Origin: Haliclystus octoradiatus
Taxonomy: Eukaryota; Cnidaria; Staurozoa; Stauromedusae; Haliclystidae
DNA length: 64,000 bases
Assembly: GCA_916610825.1 (NCBI GenBank)
Contig: OU744452.1
Coordinates: 17,447,103 to 17,511,102, forward strand
Reading direction: 5' to 3'
Shown here in pieces: positions 27,401 to 35,042 of the stretch; the stretch's first letter is position 1; the number at the start of each line of letters is the position of its first letter. A program made the position numbers and the translations under genes. A model generated the notes under the pieces. It saw nothing but the letters and a program-made list of their open reading frames with translations. It was not told the origin of the DNA and searched no databases.

Positions 27401-30400
27401 ACAAAACCAGAGACAATAGCACAGACAATGTTATCACGTGGTACAATGATATTACCAATTGGTGTAGGTGGTGCTGTGAATGATAAAGAACTTCGTAGTA
27501 TTTCATCGAAGGGTTTCCCTGCATTTCGTCTACAAACATTTGATGATCCGTTAGTTGATTCTGTAATTGATATGATTGTTCAATCTGCTTGCAGTCGTCC
27601 TGGTAAGTATTCCAACCTTAATCATCTCACGGAAATAAAATTTCAAGCTCAGTGTGAAACGTTAGTTCAAATCAATCAGTTACTCATGGCACGGGATCAA
27701 ATTTTAATGAAGTTGTTCTGAACCCGAATTAGTCAAAAGGTTCGAATACCATAACAGAAATCTTTGTTGATTATGTAATACACGCTGTTACGTATTGGTT
27801 TATTTGTATAATAGATCACGCCCTATTGTCTCTAGCTACCCACCGACAGTTACAAAGTTGAACATTATGCTTAGTTTTATTAAATGTATTAAAAAAAAAA
27901 AAATTAATTCCAGAGAATGAATCCTCGTAGATGAATTGCACTTCTTTTGTAATGTTTTTATTTTATGTTTCTATCACAGGACCCTCGATTGTCGATAATG
28001 GAAATCTTGCTGGTATGTATCAAAACAAATGTTGTGAAATAATCGTTCAGTCAAAGATTGACATCTAACTATTTCATTATATATATTTTCAGGTCTTTTG
28101 AATAATCAATGTATCGATGTAAGTTAACTTTTTCTTCAATTATTGTATTGTCACTACGGCGATCTTTTAATTTTCGAAATTATCTTGATATGTCATCTTT
28201 CTTTAATTTCTTTAGGATGGAAATAATCCATCTATAATAGGATTGGATCGTGATATCCGAATCTTGGAAAGTTTGCTTAATTCTGGAATGCGACCAAATG
28301 CAATTGTTAATACGCTTGATAATACTGGAACACTTGAGGTATATTATTTTACTAATATAATTCCACAGTTATATAGTATGATTATTATTAGATATTATCT
28401 ATTAGTCAAAACTGAATAGGGTACTATTCAATGATCTGCATTCTGATTGGTGGCTCAATCGTACACTATTTTCTCATAGTGTGAACGCTGGCAAGTTCCC
28501 TTGAAAATTTCAAAAAGTAAACAAGAGATTCGCAAATGTTTTTGATGAATCAATTTCATACGAGTCTTAGGCTAGGGTTATATGGACGCACCGAACTCAA
28601 TTGATTCATTCATTCAAATTAAATCTCATGATAGCGCGCTTCGTACAACATCATTCGGTTCATCAACATTCCTCAAAAAACATTAAGTGCGTCAAGCTAG
28701 CTCCGCACGTCAAGGCTTGACGTGCGGAGCTCTTCTCCATGAATTAAATTCATCGCCGCGTTATACGAGCGAGCTATCATCGCACCGAACTAAATACACT
28801 CGACTCACGGTGCCGTGACTGAGCTCCTATATCTACCTTACATGGCAATAAATCGGGGGATGTGCAAATCATAAATTATTTTAAAGGATGTTTCCATGGC
28901 AATACGATAGAAAGAACATCGCTTTTGGGATGTTGTTATGGTGACTTGTTTATATGATTGAAAGATGGCTGACAGGGAAGTTGATGTTTTCCAAAATCAT
29001 GATTTAAAACATTTTAAAAACGTTTTATTTTAGTCAATCACAATGCATCAGCACTAGAATTGGGGTCGCTTTTATCATAATATGTTATTATAATGGAAAT
29101 TTGCATTGAATTTGCTCTGAGTACTATGCCTTGATAGAACAAAAACTGTCTCCCATAAAAATGCTTGCAAACCTGTGAGATTACTACATCATACAAGTTT
29201 CAAACTATAGATAGGCAAAATAGAACGGAAAAATCGCTGAAAATGAAAAATAATGCAAACAAAACACTCTGGTTTCAAACCATGCGGTATAATTCCGAGA
29301 AAACTACTTCCTATCACGTGACATTTTGGCCAGTTTTTAAAGATCGTCGACATTCGGTTCGTCTGTATAACCCCAAATGCGAGTTTAAACAATTCGGTGT
29401 CGCACCTAATTCGAATTGAGTTCGGTGCGTCCATATAACCCTAGCCTTATAAGTTCCGTCTTTGAGAAAACAAAACAAGCAACAAAATATGAGATGAATT
29501 TGTTTAATGGTAGGCTATGCATGCACAATTTTAATCTTATTTAACAATCTTCTCGCAATTTTTTGTCGCTACTTCAGTGCAGATTAATTCGCTAATGTCA
29601 GCTAGAGTTTATAAACAACAAAATTTTATATATAAACTTCAAACATTTATATACTCATTAGTTACCTTATTAGCTTATGTTTGCTATTTTGTGGAGTTTC
29701 ATTTTTGTAGCCAATATTAATATCAAACTGTTTAGTTTTAAAAATTAAATCTGAAACACGTCGAATTAAAATTCATCCTCAAAAATAACGACGCTGCAGT
29801 CGTCATGTATGCCTTTGATTGACCTCTGTATTTAAAATTAATTATGCAAGAAGCGAATAAATAGTTGTAATCGATTTCCTTTCCATGTTTTGCTTGTACC
29901 ACTAGTTGGTTTCTACTATTTAACAATCAGACAACTTTCCCTTGTTGTCTACCGTCCTGAAAAGTCACCTCGAAAGACCTCAGTGATTATTCGACGGTAG
30001 CCAACTCGGGCTCGTTGTCTAATTATTAAATAGCAAAATATATTGCTCAATGCCAGCATTTGACGCGGTTGCTTTCATTGTATCTCCATTACTCATACAA
30101 TAATTTTGCGATGAAGCACAGCAACCTATGCAGGAATCATTTTGCTTGCTATCTACCTAAACTTTGATCTATTTAATGAGGTATTTGATTTACATTCGAC
30201 CTTCTCAAAAATAGAGCTTGATTTATTTGCACTGCATTCCTCTTTAAATGAAATTCTAATCCGACAACCCTCAATTCAAACTGATGACTGCCTTTGAAAA
30301 TATGTCTGATGGTACTGTCTACACGATTGTGAGATCCATATGCGATTGACCTAGATTATTTCGTTTCCTCTTTTTTTGTTCTATTAAATACTGATGATTT

Positions 30401-33400
30401 TACTAGATTGTATTGAATCCGAGTAACGGAAATCCTGGTTGTCTTATACCTTCATGGTGACTGCTCTGTGACTGTTACTTCAGGGGTAGAAAATATGGGG
30501 ACCACTGGGACCGGCGGTCGCAGTCACTATTATTGAACAATTAGAAGTCTTTTAATTCTTTGTTGACCTCATTTGCGACATTTTCCAAACAGTTGCCATC
30601 TTGAGGAGTGCAAAATTATTGAAAATGAGTTGTTTTGCTATATATAGATTTTCTCTTTTGGATGCAAAGAAAAACCGGGAAACAGATTGAACAACATTTT
30701 TTACAAGGTTTCATATTTTGGCATGTCTAGCTTGCCAAACTATTTCAGAAGCGGTCATTTATAACCCGCTCGAGGTTCTATTTTGTTACAATTACTAATG
30801 TTTTGTCTGTATCTTATATGCATCTATGCGAGAAAATCTATCTATAGCTTTAATTTTCTATAAATTTCTTCCCCAAATTTGGTAATAAGTTTCGTACATG
30901 AGATCTACAATGACTTATATATGAGCTTTGGAGATGCTATTTGTGTTGGCCGGAAAGACCATGGAAGAAGCTGTCCAACTTTTCATATTTGTCAAATTAA
31001 ACCATTATAAATGTCATGGTGACAAAGACTCTGCGTAATTAATTAACCCGCTTAACAGTCATGTCATTATGACACGTCTTGTCTTTTTAGTTTCATTATT
31101 ACCATAATTATTCATTTGGGATTCGATTGAATTGAAGGGAAATTGACAAGACGATAGCCTCCATAATTCCCGATTCGCTTTTACAGTAAAGTACTACATA
31201 AGGTTTCAGTTAATGTGGAATTTTAATGTGGAACATTTCAACAAAAGCAACTAAACTTTACTGAAATCTATTAATAAGTCTCTTAAGAGTTCATTGTCAG
31301 CTTCTTATTTCTCATTAATTGTTTATGCCTGTCCCCAAGGGAAAACGAAGGATAATTATATTGAACCATCCGACATCTGAACAACATTGCTACCAAATCC
31401 CACGGGAGATAGTGCCATACTTTTGGTATACGGGAACCTTTAAACATTACATAAAAACGTTCAGGGTATATACTTTTCAACTTATTTTTTACTTTTTATC
31501 TTTTTTGGCGGAATTTTTTTACTTTTTGTCAGGGTAATATGTCCTTTGTAAATATATCCGGGGCATTCTTTTCACGATCTAAAACTTTTTAGGGTCATTC
31601 TTCAAAAGTTCTGTTCTAACAACAACGTTGAAGCACTATGGAACTCCCCTTCTCTTCCCTGGGTACCAAACTCCAGCGAGACTTATTGAAAATATGTTAG
31701 GCTTTAAATAATGAAAATGATTTCAAATTTATTTTGTGTTTCTATAAACTTTGATTAACGTATTTCTTGACATTTTTTACTTAGTCTCTATTCAAGTACG
31801 AAAGAGAGATCAATAAGCTGCTGACACGATTTGCTGGGCCACCTTCATCATCTACAAGGGAACAATATGCAATGAATTATCTTACTGGTGAAAAATCTTC
31901 AGCACCTAGTTTAGGTTCTTGCTTTTCAGACCAGGTTACGACAATCATAAGAAAAATTTCTGACGGAGAGGAGTACAGTAAGTGCCTGCAATTCCATACA
32001 CATATCTTGCATGACGTCAAATTGTTCCCTTTGTGTTTGTCGCAATGCCTGTTTTCAATGCCACTTCCTGATTCCTGACAGGATGTTACCCTGGCCTGAG
32101 ATAGGTCAAAAGTCAGAACTCTTGAAATCTGAGCAAAATTCTCTTTCTCGGAAATGTTATCACTTTGGGAGGAGCATTTTTCGCAAATATGTCTGCCCCT
32201 AAAACATATTTATCGCTGCAATCGCTCAAATCATTACTCGGTTATAACAATAAAACCATGCGTTATCTATATAAATTGCCCAGAATTTCAAGAATATCAA
32301 GAACTTCACTACAAGCCTCTTTTTACGTCATTGTAACTAAAAAGTATTAAAATTGGAAAGTTTAGGTCATCGTTACCAAAAATGTGCAAAATTATGCAGG
32401 TGCTTATACCTCTCAGTTTCTGTGGTTCACTTAAAAAATACAAAAGAGCTATCTCTTCATCTAACCCTTTTCCTATGTAGAATGGTAGAAGCAATCACAA
32501 ATGGATATTTCATTCTAACTATGTTGATATTTGTTTCATTTGTAGATAAAGGAAAAGATAGTATTCTTCATGCAGCTGTAAAACAAAATTTGACAATATT
32601 TGTTGATTTATTAAGAGCAACAGGTCTTGATCAACAGTTAACTGATGGCAGTCCATATTCCTTATTTGCTCCATCAGACAATGCATTTTTATCACTTACC
32701 AGAAATCAATTAAAACAATTGGAAGATGTATGCTATCTCAAGCGTGCTCTACGATTACATTTGAGTTCAGGAAAAAGGCTGATGTCTAATATGAATAATG
32801 CTGATACAATACCTACTTTGAATGGAAAAAAGAGATTGTATGTTGGAGCTGTTGGAAAGGTATATGCATCACTCTAGTTCTCATCCTACCAACATCATGT
32901 AAATGCCGTGAAAGCGTTGCGAAAACATCATGAATATGTAAAAACGAAAAAATGAAACGATAATTTTTTTAAGCCATAAAGAAGTTTGAAAACCATAAAA
33001 ACATCCATATTCACGATAATAAAATGCCGTTTCACGCTTTTTATGTTGTTGATGTCAGTAGTTACATATTTCATGGGTCTACTTATGTACTGAAAAACAT
33101 TATTTTTTCAAAAACGTTTAGTTAATTTCTTAATAAGCTTGTGATATAAATTTTATAGGACTACTTTAAACTCCTGAATTAGCTTGCGTGTGAATGTAGC
33201 AAAGAACCAACCTGGAAAGGTTAAGAATAATACATCAATAATATATCATTGTATTGGCAATACAGTCATATTTGGATCCCTCTATGGAGAAGAAAAAAGA
33301 TCTACATTTTCCTTATTTGTCAAAAATGAAGTTTTTAGGAACACTGATGTTCAAGTTGCTAAAAATCTATGAACAAATTAAGAGCATTTCGAAGCACAAA

Positions 33401-34413
33401 TTGTTTCAAGTTAATGTCATATAATTATTCGTGTTTTTGCGTTTTTTATTACTATATGTCATCTTTTATTTTCTATTTAAATTTGAATATTTGAAGTTAA
33501 TAATTATATAGTAAAAGCAAAGTACATTTGAAAAATCATTGCTAAGTGCATCTATAAATAAATAAATAAATCTGAAACTAATTCTATTTTATTTACAAAT
33601 GAAAAATCTCATTCAAGTTTTTACAATCTGAAAGAAAATTGAAATTGGAAGTCACTGTAAACAAAAGTTAAGAACAGGTTAAGAGCAATATATTTAATCT
33701 GTAAATGCAATTAAGGGAGTTAGTGACAGTACACCCATTTTGAATTTATAATTAGACTTTGCCTCATTTTCGTGAGATAAAAAACAAATTAAGCTATTAC
33801 GATCCATCGTTCAAACCTAAATATTTTTATTTTAATCTGTATATGATTTTGTAAAACTCCTTTACGTCCCAATTCATCTTTAACACTCCCTGCTTTCTAA
33901 TTCTAGGTTAAGACAATAGATGGAATCGCTATGGATACTGTCGACCATGTCACTTTGAATGGTGTTGTTCACACTCTGAATGGTGTACTATTTCCAAGTG
34001 ATGGTATTGATTTGATTGATTTTATAAAGAGTAAACCACAGTTATCAAAACTTGTACAACTCATTCAATGCGCTGGAGTAGAGAAATTCATCAGTGCAAT
34101 GAAACCAGTGACATTATTTGCACCTGATGACGCTGCTTTTGATAAATTATCGAAATCCAAGCAAATTTCAATTGAAAATAACGCAGTCGAATGTTTAAAT
34201 ATTATTCAAAATCATATTTATATTGGTTTATTTCATACTGGATTAATTGACATTAAAGAACGTTATACAATCACATCATTAAACGGTAAACAATTGGATG
34301 TTTACAAACAAGCAACTGGAGTAATTTCAATAAACGACAAAAGTCAAATAAGTAATATTGATTTGAAAACTACAGATGGTATGTTACATATAATTGACAA
34401 AGTTTTAGAATGA
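1..34413 (+). CDS. Giant multi-vWA, double-FAS1 extracellular protein gene (5' end outside window)
   Basis: The coding sequence is a join of 36 exons, listed separately below. All introns are GT-AG and reading phase is continuous from position 3 to the TGA at 34411-34413. The order is 25 near-identical vWA domains (A0,B0 to A11,B11,A12), five diverged vWA domains (C1-C5), a linker of four exons, then two FAS1 domains. Introns in the vWA part are all phase 1, the classic symmetric arrangement for domain duplication; the linker and FAS1 part also uses phase 0. A, B and C5 domains keep a full metal-ion-dependent adhesion site (DxSxS, a Thr, and TDG). vWA and FAS1 domains both act in extracellular adhesion and matrix proteins, so a very long secreted or surface adhesive protein is inferred. 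There is no collagen triple helix, EGF repeat or transmembrane segment in the window. The signal peptide and start lie upstream. Certain as a vWA-FAS1 gene; the exact role is unknown. Confidence 0.9.
623..1222 (+). CDS. vWA exon B0
   Basis: Reference type B domain, 200 codons. The acceptor is TTTTTAG|TGGAG and the donor GTAG|GTAAGT, both phase 1. MIDAS residues: DSSGS at about 20-24 of the domain, STTRID and LLTDGE. One Cys lies near each end (residue 9 and the SSC near the end), the usual disulfide that closes a vWA domain. It alone in the array has Thr instead of Ala in LAATPF. Confidence 0.95.
1374..1955 (+). CDS. vWA exon A1
   Basis: First complete type A domain, 194 codons. It begins with the split Glu codon (EASCKSQPL). 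Domain residues 16-20 are DSSGS, followed by GSTTRID and LLTDGSQ, so the MIDAS is intact. Cys are at residue 4 and in the terminal RSCKE. It differs from other A exons by silent changes (GAA for GAG in KEKD; GGT for GGC in VGN). Confidence 0.95.
2119..2718 (+). CDS. vWA exon B1
   Basis: Type B domain. Private Asp-to-Asn change (SFNKAV). The following intron has a private G (TTAATGGCATC). Confidence 0.95.
2870..3451 (+). CDS. vWA exon A2
   Basis: Type A domain with the consensus protein sequence. It is followed by the short-form intron, here with a private base (CCTGGATTC for CCTGCATTC). Confidence 0.95.
3613..4212 (+). CDS. vWA exon B2
   Basis: Type B domain with a private Glu-to-Val change (YLAVNFDE). 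The downstream intron carries GAGGATG (for GACGATG), shared only with the intron after B10. Confidence 0.95.
4364..4945 (+). CDS. vWA exon A3
   Basis: Type A consensus domain. The intron after it has TTATTCAAAG, a variant shared with those after A7 and A8. Confidence 0.95.
5109..5708 (+). CDS. vWA exon B3
   Basis: Type B domain with a private Ser-to-Leu change (DLFDKAV) and a silent AGA in the RRN motif. Confidence 0.95.
5860..6441 (+). CDS. vWA exon A4
   Basis: Type A domain. Two private silent changes (CCGCTG in QPL; CATGAC in DHD). Followed by the short-form intron. Confidence 0.95.
6603..7202 (+). CDS. vWA exon B4
   Basis: Type B consensus domain. The downstream intron has GCTTTTTTAA, shared only with the intron after B11. 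Confidence 0.95.
7354..7935 (+). CDS. vWA exon A5
   Basis: Type A consensus domain, short-form intron after it. Confidence 0.95.
8097..8696 (+). CDS. vWA exon B5
   Basis: Type B consensus domain. The following intron has a private T (GAATATGATT). Confidence 0.95.
8848..9429 (+). CDS. vWA exon A6
   Basis: Type A consensus domain, short-form intron after it. Confidence 0.95.
9591..10190 (+). CDS. vWA exon B6
   Basis: Type B consensus domain. Private C just after the donor (GTAAGTGCGC). Confidence 0.95.
10342..10923 (+). CDS. vWA exon A7
   Basis: Type A consensus domain, long-form intron with the TTATTCAAAG variant. The whole A7-B7 unit looks the same as A8-B8. Confidence 0.95.
11087..11686 (+). 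CDS. vWA exon B7
   Basis: Type B consensus domain with no private change seen. Confidence 0.95.
11838..12419 (+). CDS. vWA exon A8
   Basis: Type A consensus domain. It shares its intron variant with A7, which suggests these two neighbouring units are the most recent duplicate pair. Confidence 0.95.
12583..13182 (+). CDS. vWA exon B8
   Basis: Type B consensus domain with no private change seen. Confidence 0.95.
13334..13915 (+). CDS. vWA exon A9
   Basis: Type A consensus domain, long-form intron with TTATTTAAAG. Confidence 0.95.
14079..14678 (+). CDS. vWA exon B9
   Basis: Type B consensus domain with no private change seen. Confidence 0.95.
14830..15411 (+). CDS. vWA exon A10
   Basis: Type A domain with a conservative Asp-to-Glu change (GAEAVDP), the only amino-acid difference among A1-A11. 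Short-form intron after it. Confidence 0.95.
15573..16172 (+). CDS. vWA exon B10
   Basis: Type B consensus protein with a silent change (ACT in EQTQ). The downstream intron shares GAGGATG with B2. Confidence 0.95.
16324..16905 (+). CDS. vWA exon A11
   Basis: Type A consensus domain. Its donor lies in GTGAGTTTTTC, a private variant. The intron that follows is 1761 bp, which is exactly 163 plus the 1590-bp inserted element and its 8-bp duplicated target. Confidence 0.95.
16997..18586. mobile_element. 1590-bp non-autonomous TIR element in the A11-B11 intron (8-bp TSD)
   Basis: The interrupted intron can be compared with eleven uninterrupted copies, so the ends are exact. The element starts CCCGGGGGGGGTACTT and ends with the inverse, one G longer. 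A second inverted block follows, GGGGGTGTGCCATTTT at both ends. AATATATC is duplicated at 16989-16996 and 18587-18594. Subterminal CCCCAAAATTGCA-type repeats lie inside both ends. No transposase reading frame is seen. The 8-bp duplication suggests hAT-like or Merlin-like mobilisation, but the ends do not match the usual hAT CAGTG start. Confidence 0.93.
18667..19266 (+). CDS. vWA exon B11
   Basis: Type B consensus domain, the last of its type. Its downstream intron shares GCTTTTTTAA with B4. Confidence 0.95.
19418..19999 (+). CDS. vWA exon A12, boundary copy
   Basis: Last type A domain. The first half matches the array except for one Ala-to-Ser change. From about 19671 differences accumulate: REL to RKL, IVIG to IVVG, LSGL to LNGL, KSVYYAT to KNVYYAS, DELKSAS to DVLKSES. 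The intron after GTGAGT no longer resembles the array introns. The MIDAS is intact. This marks the edge of the homogenised block. Confidence 0.94.
20343..20879 (+). CDS. vWA-like exon C1, degenerate
   Basis: 179 codons, phase 1 at both ends (acceptor TATTTCCAG|TTTC, donor ATCG|GTACGT). The fold signature is visible (ILYLLDSSSK, VGLMEYSS, KTLILFTSSSD) but the metal site is eroded: the fifth MIDAS position is Lys, the Thr loop is GGIPN and TDG is replaced by TSS. Both domain-closing cysteines are absent. It is also shorter than the 200-codon norm. More AT-rich than A/B exons. Confidence 0.85.
20880..22078 (+). other. Intron C1-C2
   Basis: 1199 bp, AT-rich. It carries a short inverted-repeat element near its 3' end (about 21837-22030). 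Small open frames here show no recognisable domain. Confidence 0.8.
21837..22030. mobile_element. Short fold-back element, GCCAAAACCATGAAA family, copy 1
   Basis: The left end reads TAACGCCAAAACCATGAAA. The right end, read in reverse, is TGACACCAAAACCAAGAAA. The inside is rich in CATGAAAA words. A related copy lies in the FAS1 intron at about 32886-33059. No coding capacity. Confidence 0.6.
22079..22678 (+). CDS. vWA-like exon C2, degenerate
   Basis: 200 codons, phase 1 at both ends (acceptor CTTTTATAG|ATAAC, donor ATAG|GTAAGC). Flanking Cys are present (DRPC, MATC). The DxSxS motif has become GASAQ, so the first metal-binding Asp is lost. The TDG position reads LDD. Recognised as vWA by length, phase, position and the hydrophobic strand pattern (ARVVFVVLDD, NIRLVLLISG). 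Confidence 0.8.
22866..23200 (+). repeat. 21-bp-period imperfect minisatellite
   Basis: About 16 diverged copies of a roughly 21-bp word of the type CAAGAAACATTTACTTGATT. As the period is a multiple of three, it stays open in two forward frames, giving a spurious heptad peptide (DSKKHLL-like and ISRNIYL-like). There is no splice or start context to support translation. Confidence 0.85.
23868..24061. mobile_element. TIR element, GCCGTTCTGTACATG family, copy 1
   Basis: Left end has CATACGCCGTTCTGTACATG; right end has its degenerate inverse (GTACAGAACAGCGTATGAA). The same ends bound a 267-bp element at 53177-53443. Non-coding MITE-type repeat. Confidence 0.7.
24405..25004 (+). CDS. vWA-like exon C3, degenerate
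   Basis: 200 codons, phase 1 at both ends (acceptor CTTTGTAG|GTCG, donor CCAC|GTAAGT). Cys near both ends (PNVC, RRNC). Domain core: GIIMDSSSTS, a near-intact DxSxS with Thr fifth, but the TDG position is EAN and the Thr loop is TKTNT. Metal binding is likely weak or lost. Confidence 0.85.
25005..25661 (+). other. Intron C3-C4
   Basis: 657 bp with a good TTTTTTACAG acceptor. No gene, RNA or repeat element recognised. Confidence 0.7.
25662..26261 (+). CDS. vWA-like exon C4, degenerate
   Basis: 200 codons. The split first codon CCC joins C from C3 to CC here. Cys at MQTC and EIC. The first motif is IDISPGSD (Gly at the fifth position), the Thr loop is PGRRFNEAL and TDG has become ASG. The donor CAAG|GTAATA is phase 1. 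Confidence 0.85.
26262..27008 (+). other. Intron C4-C5 with G-rich-end MITE
   Basis: 747 bp. Holds one member of the G-rich-ended MITE superfamily at about 26645-26932; otherwise AT-rich. Confidence 0.75.
26645..26932. mobile_element. G-rich-ended MITE, intron C4-C5
   Basis: Left end CCCCGGGGAAGCTTCCATAC then TACGGGG; right end, read in reverse, CCCAGGGGGTATC then CTTCCAT and CGACGGGG. The order G-run, CTTCCATA, CGGGG is shared with the 1590-bp element in the vWA array. Ends approximate. Confidence 0.65.
27009..27602 (+). CDS. vWA exon C5, intact metal site
   Basis: 198 codons, phase 1 (acceptor TATTGCAG|CTCC, donor CCTG|GTAAGT). DSSAS, GRNTRLD and VLTDGEQ show a complete MIDAS. Cys at NNC and SAC. 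Although it lies after four degenerate domains, it is the closest of the C group to the array domains, so function has been kept here. Confidence 0.93.
27980..28012 (+). CDS. Linker exon 1 (11 codons)
   Basis: A 33-bp microexon, phase 1 at both ends: acceptor TATCACAG|GACC, donor GCTG|GTATGT. Encodes GPSIVDNGNLA. Supported only by splice sites and phase continuity. Confidence 0.6.
28093..28118 (+). CDS. Linker exon 2 (phase 1 to 0)
   Basis: 26-bp microexon, acceptor ATTTTCAG|GTCT, donor CGAT|GTAAGT. Encodes GLLNNQCID and moves the reading phase from 1 to 0. Confidence 0.6.
28216..28338 (+). CDS. Linker exon 3
   Basis: 41 codons, phase 0 at both ends; acceptor TTTCTTTAG|GATGG, donor GAG|GTATAT. 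Starts DGNNPSIIGLDRD. A short hydrophilic, probably helical linker with no recognised domain. Confidence 0.7.
28570..29446. mobile_element. PIF/Harbinger-like non-autonomous element (877 bp, TTA duplication)
   Basis: Terminal inverted repeats of about 33 bp begin GGCTAGGGTTATATGGACGC at both ends with no mismatch in that stretch. TTA flanks both sides (28567-28569 and 29447-29449), the target preference known for PIF/Harbinger elements. An inner hairpin (about 28695-28728) has arms around CTCCGCACGTCAAG. No transposase is encoded. Confidence 0.85.
29915..30034. repeat. 120-bp fold-back repeat
   Basis: CTATTTAACAATCAGACAAC at the left is matched by GTTGTCTAATTATTAAATAG at the right; inner TTGTCTACCGTC pairs with GACGGTAGCCAA. 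MITE-like. Confidence 0.65.
31398..31665. mobile_element. G-rich-ended MITE, linker intron
   Basis: Left CCATACTTTTGGTATACGGG and right AAGCACTATGGAACTCCCC with a CCCTGGG end; internal ATCTAAAACTTTTTAGGGTC matches the copy at 26645-26932. Ends approximate. Confidence 0.6.
31785..31977 (+). CDS. Linker exon 4
   Basis: Acceptor TTTACTTAG|TCTC, donor TACA|GTAAGT; phase 0 to 1, 64 codons plus one base. Begins SLFKYEREINKLL and contains GSCFSDQV. Polar sequence, no known domain. It joins the vWA part to the FAS1 part. Confidence 0.8.
31978..32545 (+). other. Intron before FAS1-1
   Basis: 568 bp. Acceptor CATTTGTAG. Several small overlapping open frames show no recognised domain. Confidence 0.7.
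32546..32859 (+). CDS. FAS1 domain 1, first exon
   Basis: Fasciclin domain, phase 1 to 0. DSILHAAVKQN opens the domain and YSLFAPSDNAF is the conserved H1 motif (TxFAPtnxAF). HLSSGKRL fits the central His region and IPTLNGKK follows. The domain is completed by the first codons of the next exon. FAS1 domains mediate homophilic or integrin-linked adhesion in periostin, TGFBI and fasciclin. Confidence 0.93.
32860..33906 (+). other. Intron inside FAS1-1
   Basis: 1047 bp. Carries the second GCCAAAACC-family fold-back (about 32886-33059); the rest is AT-rich. Phase 0 donor AAG|GTATAT and acceptor TTCTAG|GTTAAG. Confidence 0.75.
32886..33059. mobile_element. Short fold-back element, GCCAAAACCATGAAA family, copy 2
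   Basis: Shares CATCCATATTC, AAGTTTGAAAA and the terminal CAACATCATG / GTTGATGTCAG pattern with 21837-22030. More diverged than copy 1; ends approximate. Confidence 0.5.
33907..34413 (+). CDS. Last exon: end of FAS1-1 and all of FAS1-2
   Basis: 168 codons plus TGA. Residues 1-30 give the H2 end of domain 1 (DHVTLNGVVHTLNGVLFP). Domain 2 follows: LSKLVQLIQCAG, H1 motif VTLFAPDDAAF, NHIYIGLFH, ITSLNGKQ, and the H2 motif TDGMLHIIDKVLE at the very end. Both FAS1 domains are of usual length (about 130 residues). No GPI signal or transmembrane tail follows, so secretion is more likely than anchoring. Confidence 0.94.
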   Translation, partial: VKTIDGIAMDTVDHVTLNGVVHTLNGVLFPSDGIDLIDFIKSKPQLSKLVQLIQCAGVEKFISAMKPVTLFAPDDAAFDKLSKSKQISIENNAVECLNIIQNHIYIGLFHTGLIDIKERYTITSLNGKQLDVYKQATGVISINDKSQISNIDLKTTDGMLHIIDKVLE

Positions 34414-34651
34414 TGGAACATTTAATTATAGCTTTAAAAATAACGCTGGCTTAATAATTACATGCATCATATATATATCTAACTAAATGGATGATGAAAC
34501 TCAAGTTTGGAAAATACATCAGTATTTCCATGGCAAATTCACTATTTTTATTTGAAATTCATTATTTGTAGAGGAATATTCCACCTCTACTGATACAACA
34601 ACAAAATTAATAATCATTATTTAACCTACCCATGAAACAAACATAAAACAA

Positions 34652-34731
34652 ACGACGTCGTCAGGAAGTCTTCACGTTGTCCTATTTCTGACGCCAATTC
34701 ATGGCGTTGTGATTTGTCCTGACGACGTCGT
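34652..34731. repeat. Small fold-back with ACGACGTCGTCAGGA arms
   Basis: ACGACGTCGTCAGGA at 34652-34666 is matched exactly in reverse at 34717-34731. CpG-rich in an AT-rich setting, about 240 bp after the FAS1 stop, so possibly in the 3' untranslated region. Confidence 0.75.
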
Positions 34732-35036
34732 GTATTTACTGGGTATCGAATGTATATCTTTATAAAGACATTCAATTTTATATGTATATTATATTGTGGT
34801 CAATGATTATGTAATACTTCTAAGCTGTAATTTATAAACCGACGTGACTTTCAGGATATCTGATATATAATAGGATTAATCTTATTTAAAGATTGGATTT
34901 GACAAGTATGCTTTTATAGACTGTAGAAACACAAGTGTATTCGTTTCTTATATAAGCAGTTGATTGCTAAAACTGAATTTGTATTTCTTTGAAAATGTGT
35001 CTTTGGAGTTGCTATAATATGAATTTGAATAATTAT

Positions 35037-35042
35037 AATAAA
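35037..35042 (+). terminator. Candidate polyadenylation signal for the vWA-FAS1 gene
   Basis: AATAAA, about 625 bp after the stop codon; no canonical signal was noticed closer. AT-rich sequence makes chance occurrence likely. Confidence 0.3.

Larger units (their letters stand above)
28339..31784 (+). other. 3446-bp linker intron with three inverted-repeat elements
   Basis: Contains the PIF/Harbinger-like element (28570-29446), a 120-bp fold-back (29915-30034) and a G-rich-ended MITE (about 31398-31665). The remainder is AT-rich; no exon recognised. Confidence 0.75.

Noticed and set aside
27009-27602. Collagen VI or matrilin assignment from vWA domains
   Set aside because: No Gly-X-Y repeat, EGF or coiled coil anywhere in the gene; the C-terminus is FAS1.
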